DNA from: Agrobacterium tumefaciens_K
GTDB taxonomy: Bacteria; Pseudomonadota; Alphaproteobacteria; Rhizobiales; Rhizobiaceae
DNA: 64,000 nucleotides
Direction of reading: 5' to 3'
NCBI RefSeq assembly: GCF_031801495.1
Contig: NZ_JAOEGC010000002.1
Coordinates: 1,860,001 to 1,924,000, forward strand
The translations under genes were made by a program, and so were the position numbers. Shown here one piece after another: positions 1 through 8,296 of the stretch. Each line of letters starts with the position of its first letter. Positions within the stretch are counted from its first letter, which is position 1. Under the pieces are notes generated by a model. The model had not been told where the DNA came from, did not search any database, and saw nothing but the letters and a program-made list of their open reading frames with translations.

Positions 1-2573
1 AGCATGCCGCTGGAATTCTCCTCCAGCGTCGCCGCCTCGCCGAGTGGCAGCAGGCGTGCGCCGGTCGGCATGATCGACTGCGACAACTCGTTGACCTTGG
101 CAACGGCCTCGCCGAGCGACACTCCGTCCCTGAGGTTGGCCGTGAAGCCGACGGACGCGAGCTGCTGTTCGCGATTGAGCTGTGGTGCAACCGCATTTTC
201 CTTGAGCGTTGCGATCACCGACATCGGAACGATCTTGCCGTCACCCGTCTTCAGGAAGACGTTTTCGAGATCGGTAGGATCGTTGATCGGCCGGGTGGAG
301 GACAGAAGACGCACGGGGATAGCATCGCCATCAACGAACACATCGACAATCGAGCGACCTTCCAGCAGCGACTGCATGGAACGCGACAGGCCGGTGATAT
401 CAATACCGAGATCGGAAGCGCGCTCGCGGTCGATGGAGACGGAAAGCTGCGCCTGATTGGGCTCGGTGTCGAAACGGGGTGTATCGAACAACCCGCTTTC
501 CTCCATGGAAAGAAGCAGCTTCTGAGTCGCTTCGGTCAGTGCCGGATAGTTGCTGCCCACCATGGCCATCTGCAGGCCATTGCCGGCACCGCGAATGCGA
601 AGGCTGTTCGGCTGCATGACGTTGCCACGCAACGCAGGTACCCGGTTGGCCGCCGATGTGACATCCGCAGCAATCTGGTTCTGCGTCCGCTCTCGATCAG
701 CCCACGGCGCAAGTGTGAGAACCATGAAGCCGCTATTGGACGAGCCATTCATGCCGGTGATGGAATAGATGTTGCGGATTTCTCCACTGTCGCGAAGCGG
801 CTGAAGGCTTTCCTCGATGCGCTGCAACTGATCACGCGTGTATTCCAGGCTGACGCCCTGCGGCGCAGTCACGCGCATCATGATCGACGAGCGGTCTTCG
901 CGGGGCGTCAGTTCGTTCTGGATCATGCCGAATGCAATCCAGGACAAACCGGAAAAACCAAGTGCAACGACAATAACCACAAGCGGATTGTTGAGGCATG
1001 ACGAAAGCGTTGCCTTGTAGGTCGAGGAGAACACATTGCCGAACCAGGCAAGCGGGCCGGTCGGCTCCTTCATCCCATGCTTCAACATGCGCGAGGCGAG
1101 CATAGGGCACAATGTCAGCGCCACGATGGACGAAAGGCCGACGGCAAAGGCAAGCACGAAGCCGAATTCGCGGAACAGACCGCCAAGCTGCCCGGGCAGG
1201 AACGACAGCGGAATAAAGACGGCCGCCAGCGTCGCCGTCGTTGCAATAACGGCGAAGAACACTTCCTGCGTACCGAGTACAGCCGCAGCACGCGGTCCCA
1301 TGCCTTCCGCACGGCGACGCACGATGTTCTCCAGAACCACGATGGCGTCGTCCACGACAAGACCCGTCGCCAGCACGATGGCAAGCAAGGTCAGGATATT
1401 GATCGAGAACCCGACCATATAGATCGCGACGAGCGTTCCGATCAGCGCAACCGGCATGGTGATCGCGGGAATGAGCGTCGCACGCCAGTCGCGCAGGAAG
1501 AGATAAAGGACCACAACGACGATGAGGGCGGAAAGACCGAGTGCCAGCTCGACCTCGTGCAAAGCCCCTTCGATGAAAACGGCGTCGTCGCTGGTCACGA
1601 CCACACGAGTACCCTCGGGAAGGTTCGGGGCCATGGCGTCGACCGCGGCCTTTACACCGGTCGAAATATTCAGGGTGTTGGACTGCGCCTGGCGAATGAC
1701 ACCAAGACCGACGCCCTGCACGCTGTTGGAACGCAGCGATGTGGATTCGTCGTCGGCGCCGAGCATGACGGTCGCCACGTCACGAAGACGGATATTGTCC
1801 TTGATAAGGAGATTGGAGAAATCCTCTGGCTTCGTCAGGCTTGCCGTGGCGCGTACGACGATATCCTGCGTCGTGCTTTTCAGCGATCCGGCCGGAACGT
1901 CCAGAGCCGCGCTCGCAAGCGCATTGGAAACATCCGTCACCGTCAGACCGCGACCGGCAAGTGCGGCCTGGTTGAGATCGACGCGGAAGACTTTTTCCTG
2001 ATCACCGTAAAGCTCGACGTCCGCCACGCCATCCACGGAGGCCAACCGATCGATGATCTCGTCGTCCACCAGCTTTGTCAGGTCTTCCATGCTCAGCGAC
2101 GATGACGTGACCGCAAGGCGCATGATCGGCTGGCTATCGGAATCCGCCTTGATGATCTGGGGCTCGTCGGCGTCATCGGGCAACTGGTTCGTCACACGGC
2201 CAATCGCATCGCGTACGTCGTTCGCGGCAACCGCCAGATCGACATTATCGCCAAACTCGAGCGTCACGCGGCTGGTGCCGAACTGCGACTGGGACGAAAT
2301 CGTCTTCACGCCGCTGACGCGGGCAACAGCACCCTCGATCGTCTGTGTCACTTCCTGATCGATCGTTTCCGGCGCGGCACCGTCATAGGTCGTACGAACG
2401 CTGATCACCGGCCGGTCCACGTCCGGCAGTTCACGTACTTCCACGCCCACCAGCGCCGCAAGCCCCGCGACGACCAGAAGCGTGTTCAGAACCGCAGCGA
2501 GAATGGGACGGCGGACAAAAAGCGCCGTGAAAGCGAGTTTCGAATCCTGACCTGACGGCGTTTGTGCTGTCAT
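1..2573 (-). CDS. RND (HAE1-type) efflux permease, 3' end cut by window edge
   Basis: Inner-membrane proton-driven permease of a tripartite efflux pump. About 858 N-terminal residues are readable from the ATG at 2573; the family is normally about 1040 residues, so the last part lies outside. The frame opens with a cytoplasmic tail ending FVRRPILAAVLN, the first membrane helix, and a periplasmic loop with RELPDVDRP and GVSLEYTRDQL. A run of hydrophobic helices follows at about residues 330-480, containing ATGLVVDDAIVVLENI with the paired acidic residues of the RND proton relay. The ATG overlaps the stop of the upstream membrane fusion gene as ATGA, so the two are probably translated together. 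Substrate cannot be read from sequence. No outer-membrane TolC partner is seen nearby. Confidence 0.93.
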   Translation of the reverse strand, partial: MTAQTPSGQDSKLAFTALFVRRPILAAVLNTLLVVAGLAALVGVEVRELPDVDRPVISVRTTYDGAAPETIDQEVTQTIEGAVARVSGVKTISSQSQFGTSRVTLEFGDNVDLAVAANDVRDAIGRVTNQLPDDADEPQIIKADSDSQPIMRLAVTSSSLSMEDLTKLVDDEIIDRLASVDGVADVELYGDQEKVFRVDLNQAALAGRGLTVTDVSNALASAALDVPAGSLKSTTQDIVVRATASLTKPEDFSNLLIKDNIRLRDVATVMLGADDESTSLRSNSVQGVGLGVIRQAQSNTLNISTGVKAAVDAMAPNLPEGTRVVVTSDDAVFIEGALHEVELALGLSALIVVVVLYLFLRDWRATLIPAITMPVALIGTLVAIYMVGFSINILTLLAIVLATGLVVDDAIVVLENIVRRRAEGMGPRAAAVLGTQEVFFAVIATTATLAAVFIPLSFLPGQLGGLFREFGFVLAFAVGLSSIVALTLCPMLASRMLKHGMKEPTGPLAWFGNVFSSTYKATLSSCLNNPLVVIVVALGFSGLSWIAFGMIQNELTPREDRSSIMMRVTAPQGVSLEYTRDQLQRIEESLQPLRDSGEIRNIYSITGMNGSSNSGFMVLTLAPWADRERTQNQIAADVTSAANRVPALRGNVMQPNSLRIRGAGNGLQMAMVGSNYPALTEATQKLLLSMEESGLFDTPRFDTEPNQAQLSVSIDRERASDLGIDITGLSRSMQSLLEGRSIVDVFVDGDAIPVRLLSSTRPINDPTDLENVFLKTGDGKIVPMSVIATLKENAVAPQLNREQQLASVGFTANLRDGVSLGEAVAKVNELSQSIMPTGARLLPLGEAATLEENSSGM

Positions 2574-3715
2574 TGGCTGGCAACCTCCGCCGGTTTTTCG
2601 TTGGAAACACGGACCGCGCCGCCTTCACGGACACGCTGCAGACCCTCGATGACCACCGGTTCGCCCTGCGCCAGCTCACCCCTCACCAGAACCGCGTCGG
2701 GATTGCGCTGTACGATCTGCACACGCACCTTGGACGATTTCTTATCCGCGACGCGCCAGACATAGGAGCCTTCCGCATCCCATTGGACAGCAAGCGGATC
2801 GACCGACGCGTATGTCTCACCCGTAAAGCGCATGGTCACGCCAAACGACATGCCCGCGCGCAGCTCATCCTTTGCGTTGTCGAGTCGGGCACGGACGCGG
2901 ATGGTGCGACTGGCCTCATCCACACGGTTATCGACGGCCTCGATCTCACCCTTGAAGGTTTCACCCGGACGCGAAATCGACGTCGCTTCGACCGGCATCC
3001 CGGCACTGATCGCGGTCGTGAAGCGCTCGGGCGCCCAGAAATTCACGAAAATCTTCGAGCGGTCATCGATACTGACGACGCTCGACTGGGTTGTGACGTT
3101 ATCGCCGATGTTGACCGCCACGATCCCGGCTATGCCGTCGATGGGCGCCACGATATCGCGACGCTTGAGGTTCAGCTCCGCAGTGCTGAGCGCAAGCTTT
3201 GCAGCCTCTTCCGCAATCTGCGCATCGAAGACATCGAGACGCGAAACCGACTTCAGGTTCTTGTAGGAACTGGATTTTTCAATCGCGCTTCGCAACGCGA
3301 CCTGCGCCTTGTCGCGTTCGATGATCTGTTCGTCGTCGTCCAGTCTCGCGAGCACCTGCCCCTTTTTGACCTTCGCACCCGAAGAAATGAGAATTTCAGC
3401 GATCGTACCGGAGGTCTGCGGCATGACGACGACAGACTGGATCGCCTCACCGTTACCGATGGCATTCAGCCTGTCATTGACAGTCCCCTGCTTGACGGGA
3501 GCCGTCGCCACGAGCGTCGCGTTACCGCCGCTCCGGGCAGGTTTCGCAGCCTGACCGCCAGACGTTGGCTGCGCGACCTCAACCGCGGCAGTTTTCTCAG
3601 TAGCCAGACCGAGACTTGCGAGCACATTCCGGGCGTCGGGCGACAAAAAAGCCCACGAACAGAGCCCCGCCCCAACGACGGCAGCACTGACACCCACCTG
3701 TTTCCAGACCCGCAT
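2570..3715 (-). CDS. RND efflux membrane fusion protein (AcrA/HlyD family)
   Basis: Periplasmic adaptor joining the RND permease to an outer-membrane channel. The 381-residue protein begins MRVWKQVGVSAAVVGAG, an N-terminal signal anchor. It then has the lipoyl/barrel-sandwich halves (ISSGAKVKKGQVLARLD and later DIVAPIDGIAGIVAVNIGD), an intervening helical hairpin, and a beta-barrel with WAPERFTTAISAGMPVE. The start at 3715 is preferred over a longer frame from 3862 because GGAG lies just upstream of it and the extra 49 residues look non-coding. It is first gene of a two-gene operon with the permease (ATGA overlap). The 239-base region shared with the divergent AhpD-like gene holds small palindromes at 3828-3835 and 3903-3913, but no regulator gene is adjacent. 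Confidence 0.93.
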   Translation of the reverse strand: MRVWKQVGVSAAVVGAGLCSWAFLSPDARNVLASLGLATEKTAAVEVAQPTSGGQAAKPARSGGNATLVATAPVKQGTVNDRLNAIGNGEAIQSVVVMPQTSGTIAEILISSGAKVKKGQVLARLDDDEQIIERDKAQVALRSAIEKSSSYKNLKSVSRLDVFDAQIAEEAAKLALSTAELNLKRRDIVAPIDGIAGIVAVNIGDNVTTQSSVVSIDDRSKIFVNFWAPERFTTAISAGMPVEATSISRPGETFKGEIEAVDNRVDEASRTIRVRARLDNAKDELRAGMSFGVTMRFTGETYASVDPLAVQWDAEGSYVWRVADKKSSKVRVQIVQRNPDAVLVRGELAQGEPVVIEGLQRVREGGAVRVSNEKPAEVASQ

Positions 3716-3954
3716 ACATATCTCCGATTGATCCGCGCAGCAAAATGCATTCCCATTGACGACAGCCACCGGGATTGCTTGCAGTATTCCCACTCGCCGC
3801 CAGCAAGGCAACGCACAAATACGTTCCTTACGTAATTGTAATCTGACTGTTTTTCCGACCACCGCCGGGAACTGCGCATTCGTATCGCAAATATCCGCCG
3901 TTCAGATAATCTGTCGTTCAACGCTCAACGAAGCAGCCGATACCGGAGGACACC

Positions 3955-4365
3955 ATGAGCACCATAACAAAACGCGAAAATCCGGAAGCAGACCCGCGCG
4001 TCAAAGCTGTATTTGACGATATCCGCACGACCAGAAAATCGGATTTCATCAACAATATGTGGCTTTATCTGGCCTTCGATCCCGATCTTCTCGAAAAGAC
4101 ATGGGGTGAGGTCAAATCCGTGATGGCGACGCCATCGGCGCTCGATCCGCTGGTCAAGGAGATGCTTTATATCGCCGTTTCGGTCACCAATGGCTGCTCC
4201 TATTGCGCTCATTCGCATACGGCCGCGGCCAAGGCCAAGGGCATGACGGCCGCCGAACACGCCGATCTCATACGCGTCATCGCCCTTGCCGCCAAGACGA
4301 ACCAGCTGGCAACGGCTTTACAATTGCCCGTCGACCATGCTTTTGACGCCGATACACCGTCCTGA
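3955..4365 (+). CDS. Carboxymuconolactone decarboxylase / AhpD-like protein
   Basis: A 136-residue all-helical protein of the CMD/AhpD family, whose members are thiol peroxidase partners or decarboxylases. The AhpD proton-relay pattern is complete: Glu69, eleven residues, Cys81-x2-Cys84, three residues, His88 (GCSYCAHSH). That favours a redox-active, alkylhydroperoxidase-like function over a lactone decarboxylase. CGGAGG ends about five bases before the ATG, a strong ribosome site. It is divergent from the efflux operon and stands alone. The in vivo partner is unknown. Confidence 0.88.
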   Translation: MSTITKRENPEADPRVKAVFDDIRTTRKSDFINNMWLYLAFDPDLLEKTWGEVKSVMATPSALDPLVKEMLYIAVSVTNGCSYCAHSHTAAAKAKGMTAAEHADLIRVIALAAKTNQLATALQLPVDHAFDADTPS

Positions 4366-4416
4366 ATCGAAAATGCCTTGGAATAGGCGCTTTGGCGGGC
4401 GATACCAGAATAAAAG

Positions 4417-4431
4417 CAGAACGTAGTTCTG
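4417..4431. promoter_or_regulatory. Perfect inverted repeat upstream of the UvrD-family helicase
   Basis: CAGAAC-GTA-GTTCTG is a perfect 6-bp inverted repeat with a 3-base centre, 34 bases before the ATG at 4465. It resembles a small dimeric-repressor operator. It does not fit the alphaproteobacterial LexA pattern GTTC-N7-GTTC, so SOS control is not claimed. Confidence 0.35.
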
Positions 4432-4464
4432 GCCTTTACATCCCGAATCACTACATTGGGCCGC

Positions 4465-6933
4465 ATGAGCAACAGTTTCGACGATATGCCGTTCTTCGAT
4501 GAAGAACCCTCCGAGCCACGCCGACAATCACCCGCGACGCCCTCCGCTGGCGGCCTGGGCATTGCCGCACGTGCCATGGCGGCCCGCGATCAGGCCCGTT
4601 CCGCTCCCGACTATCTCTCCGGACTCAACCCGGAACAGCGTGAGGCCGTTGAAACGCTGGACGGCCCGGTTCTGGTTCTCGCAGGCGCCGGCACCGGCAA
4701 GACCCGCGTTCTGACGACACGCATCGCACATCTTCTCGCAACGGGCAGAGCCTATCCGAGCCAGATCCTCGCCGTGACCTTTACCAACAAGGCCGCGCGC
4801 GAAATGAAGGAGCGCATTGGCGTTCTCGTCGGCGGTGCGGTCGAAGGCATGCCGTGGCTCGGCACCTTCCACTCCATCGGTGTGAAACTGCTGCGCCGTC
4901 ATGCCGAACTCATCGGCCTGAAATCCGATTTCACCATTCTCGACACCGACGATGTGATCCGCCTGCTGAAGCAGCTCATTCAGGCAGAAGGTCTGGATGA
5001 CAAGCGCTGGCCGGCCAAGCAGTTCGCTGGCATGATCGACAACTGGAAGAACAAGGGTCTGACGCCGCCGGATATTCCCGAAGGAGACAGCCGCGCCTTT
5101 GCGAACGGGAAAGGCCGAGAACTTTACGCCGCCTATCAGGCCCGTCTGAAGACGCTGAACGCCTGCGATTTCGGCGACCTGCTGCTACATCCGATCACGA
5201 TCTTCCGACGCAACCCGGATATACTGAGAGAATATCACCAGAAGTTTCGCTACATTCTGGTGGACGAATATCAGGACACCAACACCGCACAATATATGTG
5301 GCTGCGTCTTCTCGCCCAGCGCCCGAAGGGCGAGCCGCAGAACGTCTGCTGCGTTGGCGACGACGACCAGTCGATCTATGGCTGGCGCGGCGCGGAAGTG
5401 GACAACATCCTGCGCTTCGACAAGGATTTTCCCGGTGCCAAGGTCATCAAGCTGGAACGCAACTACCGCTCCACAGAACATATTCTCGGTGCGGCCGGTC
5501 ACCTGATCGCCCATAACGAAGGTCGCCTCGGCAAGACGCTGTTCACCGAAAAGAGCAGTCCGGACGACGAAAAGGTTGTCGTGCATGCCGCATGGGATTC
5601 CGAAGAGGAAGCCCGCGCCGTGGGTGAGGAAATCGAGCAGCTTCAGCGCAAGGGCAACAATCTCAACGACATGGCGATCCTTGTGCGCGCATCCTTCCAG
5701 ATGCGCGAATTCGAAGACCGCTTTGTCACGCTTGGCCTGAACTACCGCGTCATCGGCGGCCCGCGCTTCTATGAGCGCATGGAAATCCGCGATGCCATGG
5801 CCTATTTCCGTCTTGTCTGCCAGCCTGCTGACGATCTGGCATTCGAGCGCATCGTCAACACGCCCAAACGCGGACTTGGGGATACCACCGTTCGCGCGCT
5901 GCACGATTACGCCCGCGCCCGTGACATTCCGATGCTGGCGGCTTCAGCCGACATCATCGAGACGGACGAACTGAAACCGAGGGCGCGCAAGGCGCTGTTC
6001 GATGTGGTGCAGGATTTCCGCCGCTGGCAGGGCCTTCTCGAAAACACCGAACACACGACGCTAGCCGAACAGATTCTCGACGAAAGCGGCTACACCGCCA
6101 TGTGGCAGGCCGACAAATCCGCGGAAGCGCCGGGCCGGCTTGAAAACCTGAAAGAACTCATCCGCTCGATGGAATCATTCGAGAGCATGCGCGGGTTCCT
6201 CGAACATGTCGCGCTCGTCATGGATGCCGAACAGAACGAGGAACTCGACGCGGTGTCGATCATGACGCTGCATTCGGCTAAGGGTCTGGAATTCGACACC
6301 GTGTTCCTGCCGGGCTGGGAAGAAGGATTGTTCCCGCACCAGCGTGCACTCGATGAAGGCGGCCGCTCCGGCCTGGAGGAAGAACGCCGTCTGGCTTACG
6401 TCGGCATCACACGCGCCAAGAAGCTGTGCCATATCTGGTTCGTCTCGAACCGCCGCATCCATGGCCTGTGGCAGTCCACCCTGCCCTCCCGCTTTCTGGA
6501 CGAACTGCCGCCCGCACATGTCGACGTTGCCGCATCCGACAGCAATTACGGCGGTTACGGCGGGCGTGGCGGTTATGGCCAGTCGCGCTTCGACAAGGCC
6601 GAACCATTCGCCAACAATTACTCGACGCCCGGCTGGAAGCGCGCGCAGGCCAACAAGACCGATGCCACCCGCGACAACTGGGGCACCCGCTCCGGTCACG
6701 CGGTGGAACGCATCGGTTACGGCGAAAGCGGCCCGAAAACGCGCACCATTGATGGCGAACTCGTTGCGAAATCCGTTGCGACCACCCCATCGAAGTTCTT
6801 CGTCGGCGACCGGGTTTTCCATATGAAATTCGGCAACGGCAATGTCTCGGCCGTGGAAGGCAACAAGCTGACGATCGATTTCGACAAGGCCGGACAGAAA
6901 CGCGTTCTGGACGGCTTCGTGGAAAGGGTCTGA
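4465..6933 (+). CDS. uvrD: UvrD/PcrA-type ATP-dependent 3'-5' DNA helicase
   Basis: Superfamily 1A helicase for mismatch and nucleotide-excision repair and for clearing replication obstacles; cytoplasmic. All key motifs are present: Walker A GAGTGKT near residue 75, VDEYQDTN (motif II), CVGDDDQSIYGWRGA (motif III region), TLHSAKGLEFDTVFLPG, and EEERRLAYVGITRAKK (motif VI). The C-terminus carries a PcrA-like tail starting KFFVGDRVFHMKFGNG. Length is 822 residues from this ATG; a TTG at 4456 would add three residues and neither start has a clear ribosome site. The N-terminal 50 residues are acidic and disordered. A Gly/Tyr-rich insert (NYGGYGGRGGYGQ) lies near residue 695, before the tail. Confidence 0.95.
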   Translation: MSNSFDDMPFFDEEPSEPRRQSPATPSAGGLGIAARAMAARDQARSAPDYLSGLNPEQREAVETLDGPVLVLAGAGTGKTRVLTTRIAHLLATGRAYPSQILAVTFTNKAAREMKERIGVLVGGAVEGMPWLGTFHSIGVKLLRRHAELIGLKSDFTILDTDDVIRLLKQLIQAEGLDDKRWPAKQFAGMIDNWKNKGLTPPDIPEGDSRAFANGKGRELYAAYQARLKTLNACDFGDLLLHPITIFRRNPDILREYHQKFRYILVDEYQDTNTAQYMWLRLLAQRPKGEPQNVCCVGDDDQSIYGWRGAEVDNILRFDKDFPGAKVIKLERNYRSTEHILGAAGHLIAHNEGRLGKTLFTEKSSPDDEKVVVHAAWDSEEEARAVGEEIEQLQRKGNNLNDMAILVRASFQMREFEDRFVTLGLNYRVIGGPRFYERMEIRDAMAYFRLVCQPADDLAFERIVNTPKRGLGDTTVRALHDYARARDIPMLAASADIIETDELKPRARKALFDVVQDFRRWQGLLENTEHTTLAEQILDESGYTAMWQADKSAEAPGRLENLKELIRSMESFESMRGFLEHVALVMDAEQNEELDAVSIMTLHSAKGLEFDTVFLPGWEEGLFPHQRALDEGGRSGLEEERRLAYVGITRAKKLCHIWFVSNRRIHGLWQSTLPSRFLDELPPAHVDVAASDSNYGGYGGRGGYGQSRFDKAEPFANNYSTPGWKRAQANKTDATRDNWGTRSGHAVERIGYGESGPKTRTIDGELVAKSVATTPSKFFVGDRVFHMKFGNGNVSAVEGNKLTIDFDKAGQKRVLDGFVERV

Positions 6934-6990
6934 TCGACCGCCCTATGCGTGGCCCACGACGATAGCGAGAGGACGGACTCACCCCTAATC

Positions 6991-7012
6991 CATCGCCCTC
7001 CCTTGGGCGATG
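6991..7012. terminator. Hairpin after uvrD
   Basis: CATCGCCC, a six-base loop and GGGCGATG form a perfect 8-bp stem 57 bases after the uvrD stop and before the end of the convergent small gene at 7064. There is no T-run on either side, so termination is an inference from position. Confidence 0.4.
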
Positions 7013-7063
7013 ATCTGCTAGGCACTAACGGCCTGTCGTGAAATCGGCCAGCTGGATCGCAGA

Positions 7064-7183
7064 TCAAACCTCTCCCGGCGTGAACCCGATGAGATAGATC
7101 GCTGCGATGACGGCAGCGGCGATGAAAATTGAAATGACGAAAATCGTCATTCGCGTCAGGGGCTTGCGTGTCGTTTTCTGCAT
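7064..7183 (-). CDS. Small single-helix membrane protein, 39 residues
   Basis: The frame starts MQKTTRKPLTRMTIFVISIF, continues through one hydrophobic helix (about residues 13-32), and ends LIGFTPGEV. The basic N-terminus followed by a helix predicts an Nin, Cout inner-membrane topology. It fills the otherwise empty 455-base gap between uvrD and the YdcZ-type pair. No strong ribosome site lies near the ATG (GGAG is about 16 bases away), which lowers confidence. Function is unknown; the case rests on hydrophobicity, charge pattern and lack of any competing gene. Confidence 0.5.
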   Translation of the reverse strand: MQKTTRKPLTRMTIFVISIFIAAAVIAAIYLIGFTPGEV

Positions 7184-7388
7184 ATGTTGATAACGGCGTC
7201 TCCGCCGTTTTTGTTCCGCGTCGCGGAAACATGGCTGATGATGACCGTGAGAAAGCCCGACAATTCGTTTCCTCCGCCACGGTATAGCCGCCAGGGCGTT
7301 TTCGTGTTGAAGGGATCAAACAGAACCGGTTCCATTCAACGAGGAAACGCTCTACAGCTGAGGAACATCCTCAGTATTTCGGCTTTCC

Positions 7389-7871
7389 ATGACTGACCCC
7401 GTCCATTCCCGTCTCAATCCGCTGCATCTCGCCGCCGCATTCGCAAGCGGTGGCCTGTTGACCTTGATGGTGCACTTCAACGGCCAGCTTGCCCATTATG
7501 GCAATGCGCTGTTTTCCTCATGGACTGCGCATGGCACGGGCACGGTGGCAGCGCTGATCTATCTCGCCATACTGCGGGGAAATAGCACCCCGGATGGAGC
7601 CGCCAAACCCAGGGCACCGCTCTGGGCCTATTGTGGCGGCGTTGTCGGCGCAGCGATCGTCATTCTCACCTCTACTGCCGTCAACTCGCCTCTCGCCCTG
7701 TCGGGTACGATTGCGCTAGGGCTTGGCGGACAGGTGATCTTCAGTCTGCTCGCCGATCTCTTCGGCCTCTTCGGCCTGCCGAAACGTCGGCCGGATTTGC
7801 GCGACATGGCAGCCGTCGCGCTGATCCTCGGTGGCAGCGCGCTCATCATTCTGGTCGGGAGAGCGTCATGA
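7389..7871 (+). CDS. DMT-family inner membrane protein, YdcZ/DUF606 type (first of pair)
   Basis: A 160-residue hydrophobic protein with about five predicted membrane helices. It resembles the DUF606 (YdcZ) family: a conserved HFNGQLAHYGNALFSSW region near the start, and AIVILTSTAVNSPLALSGTIALGLGGQV. These small permeases are half-size relatives of EamA drug/metabolite exporters and often occur as adjacent pairs that probably form a heterodimer. The stop overlaps the start of the next gene (ATGA), which fits coupled expression. Substrate is unknown. Confidence 0.85.
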   Translation: MTDPVHSRLNPLHLAAAFASGGLLTLMVHFNGQLAHYGNALFSSWTAHGTGTVAALIYLAILRGNSTPDGAAKPRAPLWAYCGGVVGAAIVILTSTAVNSPLALSGTIALGLGGQVIFSLLADLFGLFGLPKRRPDLRDMAAVALILGGSALIILVGRAS

Positions 7872-8293
7872 TTCTCTGGATTGCGATGGCATTCGCCGGC
7901 GGCCTCTTCGTGTCGCTCAGCCGGCAGATCAACGGTCGCCTTAGCCTCTCCACCTCGCCGCTGATGGCGTCGTTCTGGAACCACATCGTCGGTTTTGCCG
8001 TGCTGACCGTCATCGGCATCATCGTCGGCGGGCTGATCCCGCCGGGAGCCGCCGATGCGCCGTGGCTTGCCTTCATCGGTGGGCCGATAGGCGTCATCTT
8101 CATCGCGTCGGGAAGCTGGCTCATTCCACGTATCGGGGCAGTCAACACGGCGCTTCTGGTGATCAGCGGACAGATGGTATCGGGCGTCATTCTCGACCTT
8201 TTCAGCGAGAACCCGCCCCATGTCTGGCCGAGCGCACTCGGCATTCTCCTGATCCTCGGCGGAATGGCGCTGACGCAGCGACGCGGGAAATAA
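7868..8293 (+). CDS. DMT-family inner membrane protein, YdcZ/DUF606 type (second of pair)
   Basis: A 141-residue partner of the preceding gene with the same layout: SLSRQINGRLSLSTSPLMASFWNH matches the FNGQLAHYGNALFSSW region, followed by four hydrophobic helices and a short basic tail (TQRRGK). The ATG at 7868 lies inside the upstream stop region (ATGA), and a longer upstream extension in this frame would overlap the first gene heavily, so it is rejected. The gene ends four bases before the convergent L,D-transpeptidase-like gene, with no terminator between them. The pair is inferred to form one exporter. Confidence 0.85.
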   Translation: MILWIAMAFAGGLFVSLSRQINGRLSLSTSPLMASFWNHIVGFAVLTVIGIIVGGLIPPGAADAPWLAFIGGPIGVIFIASGSWLIPRIGAVNTALLVISGQMVSGVILDLFSENPPHVWPSALGILLILGGMALTQRRGK

Positions 8294-8296
8294 AGA

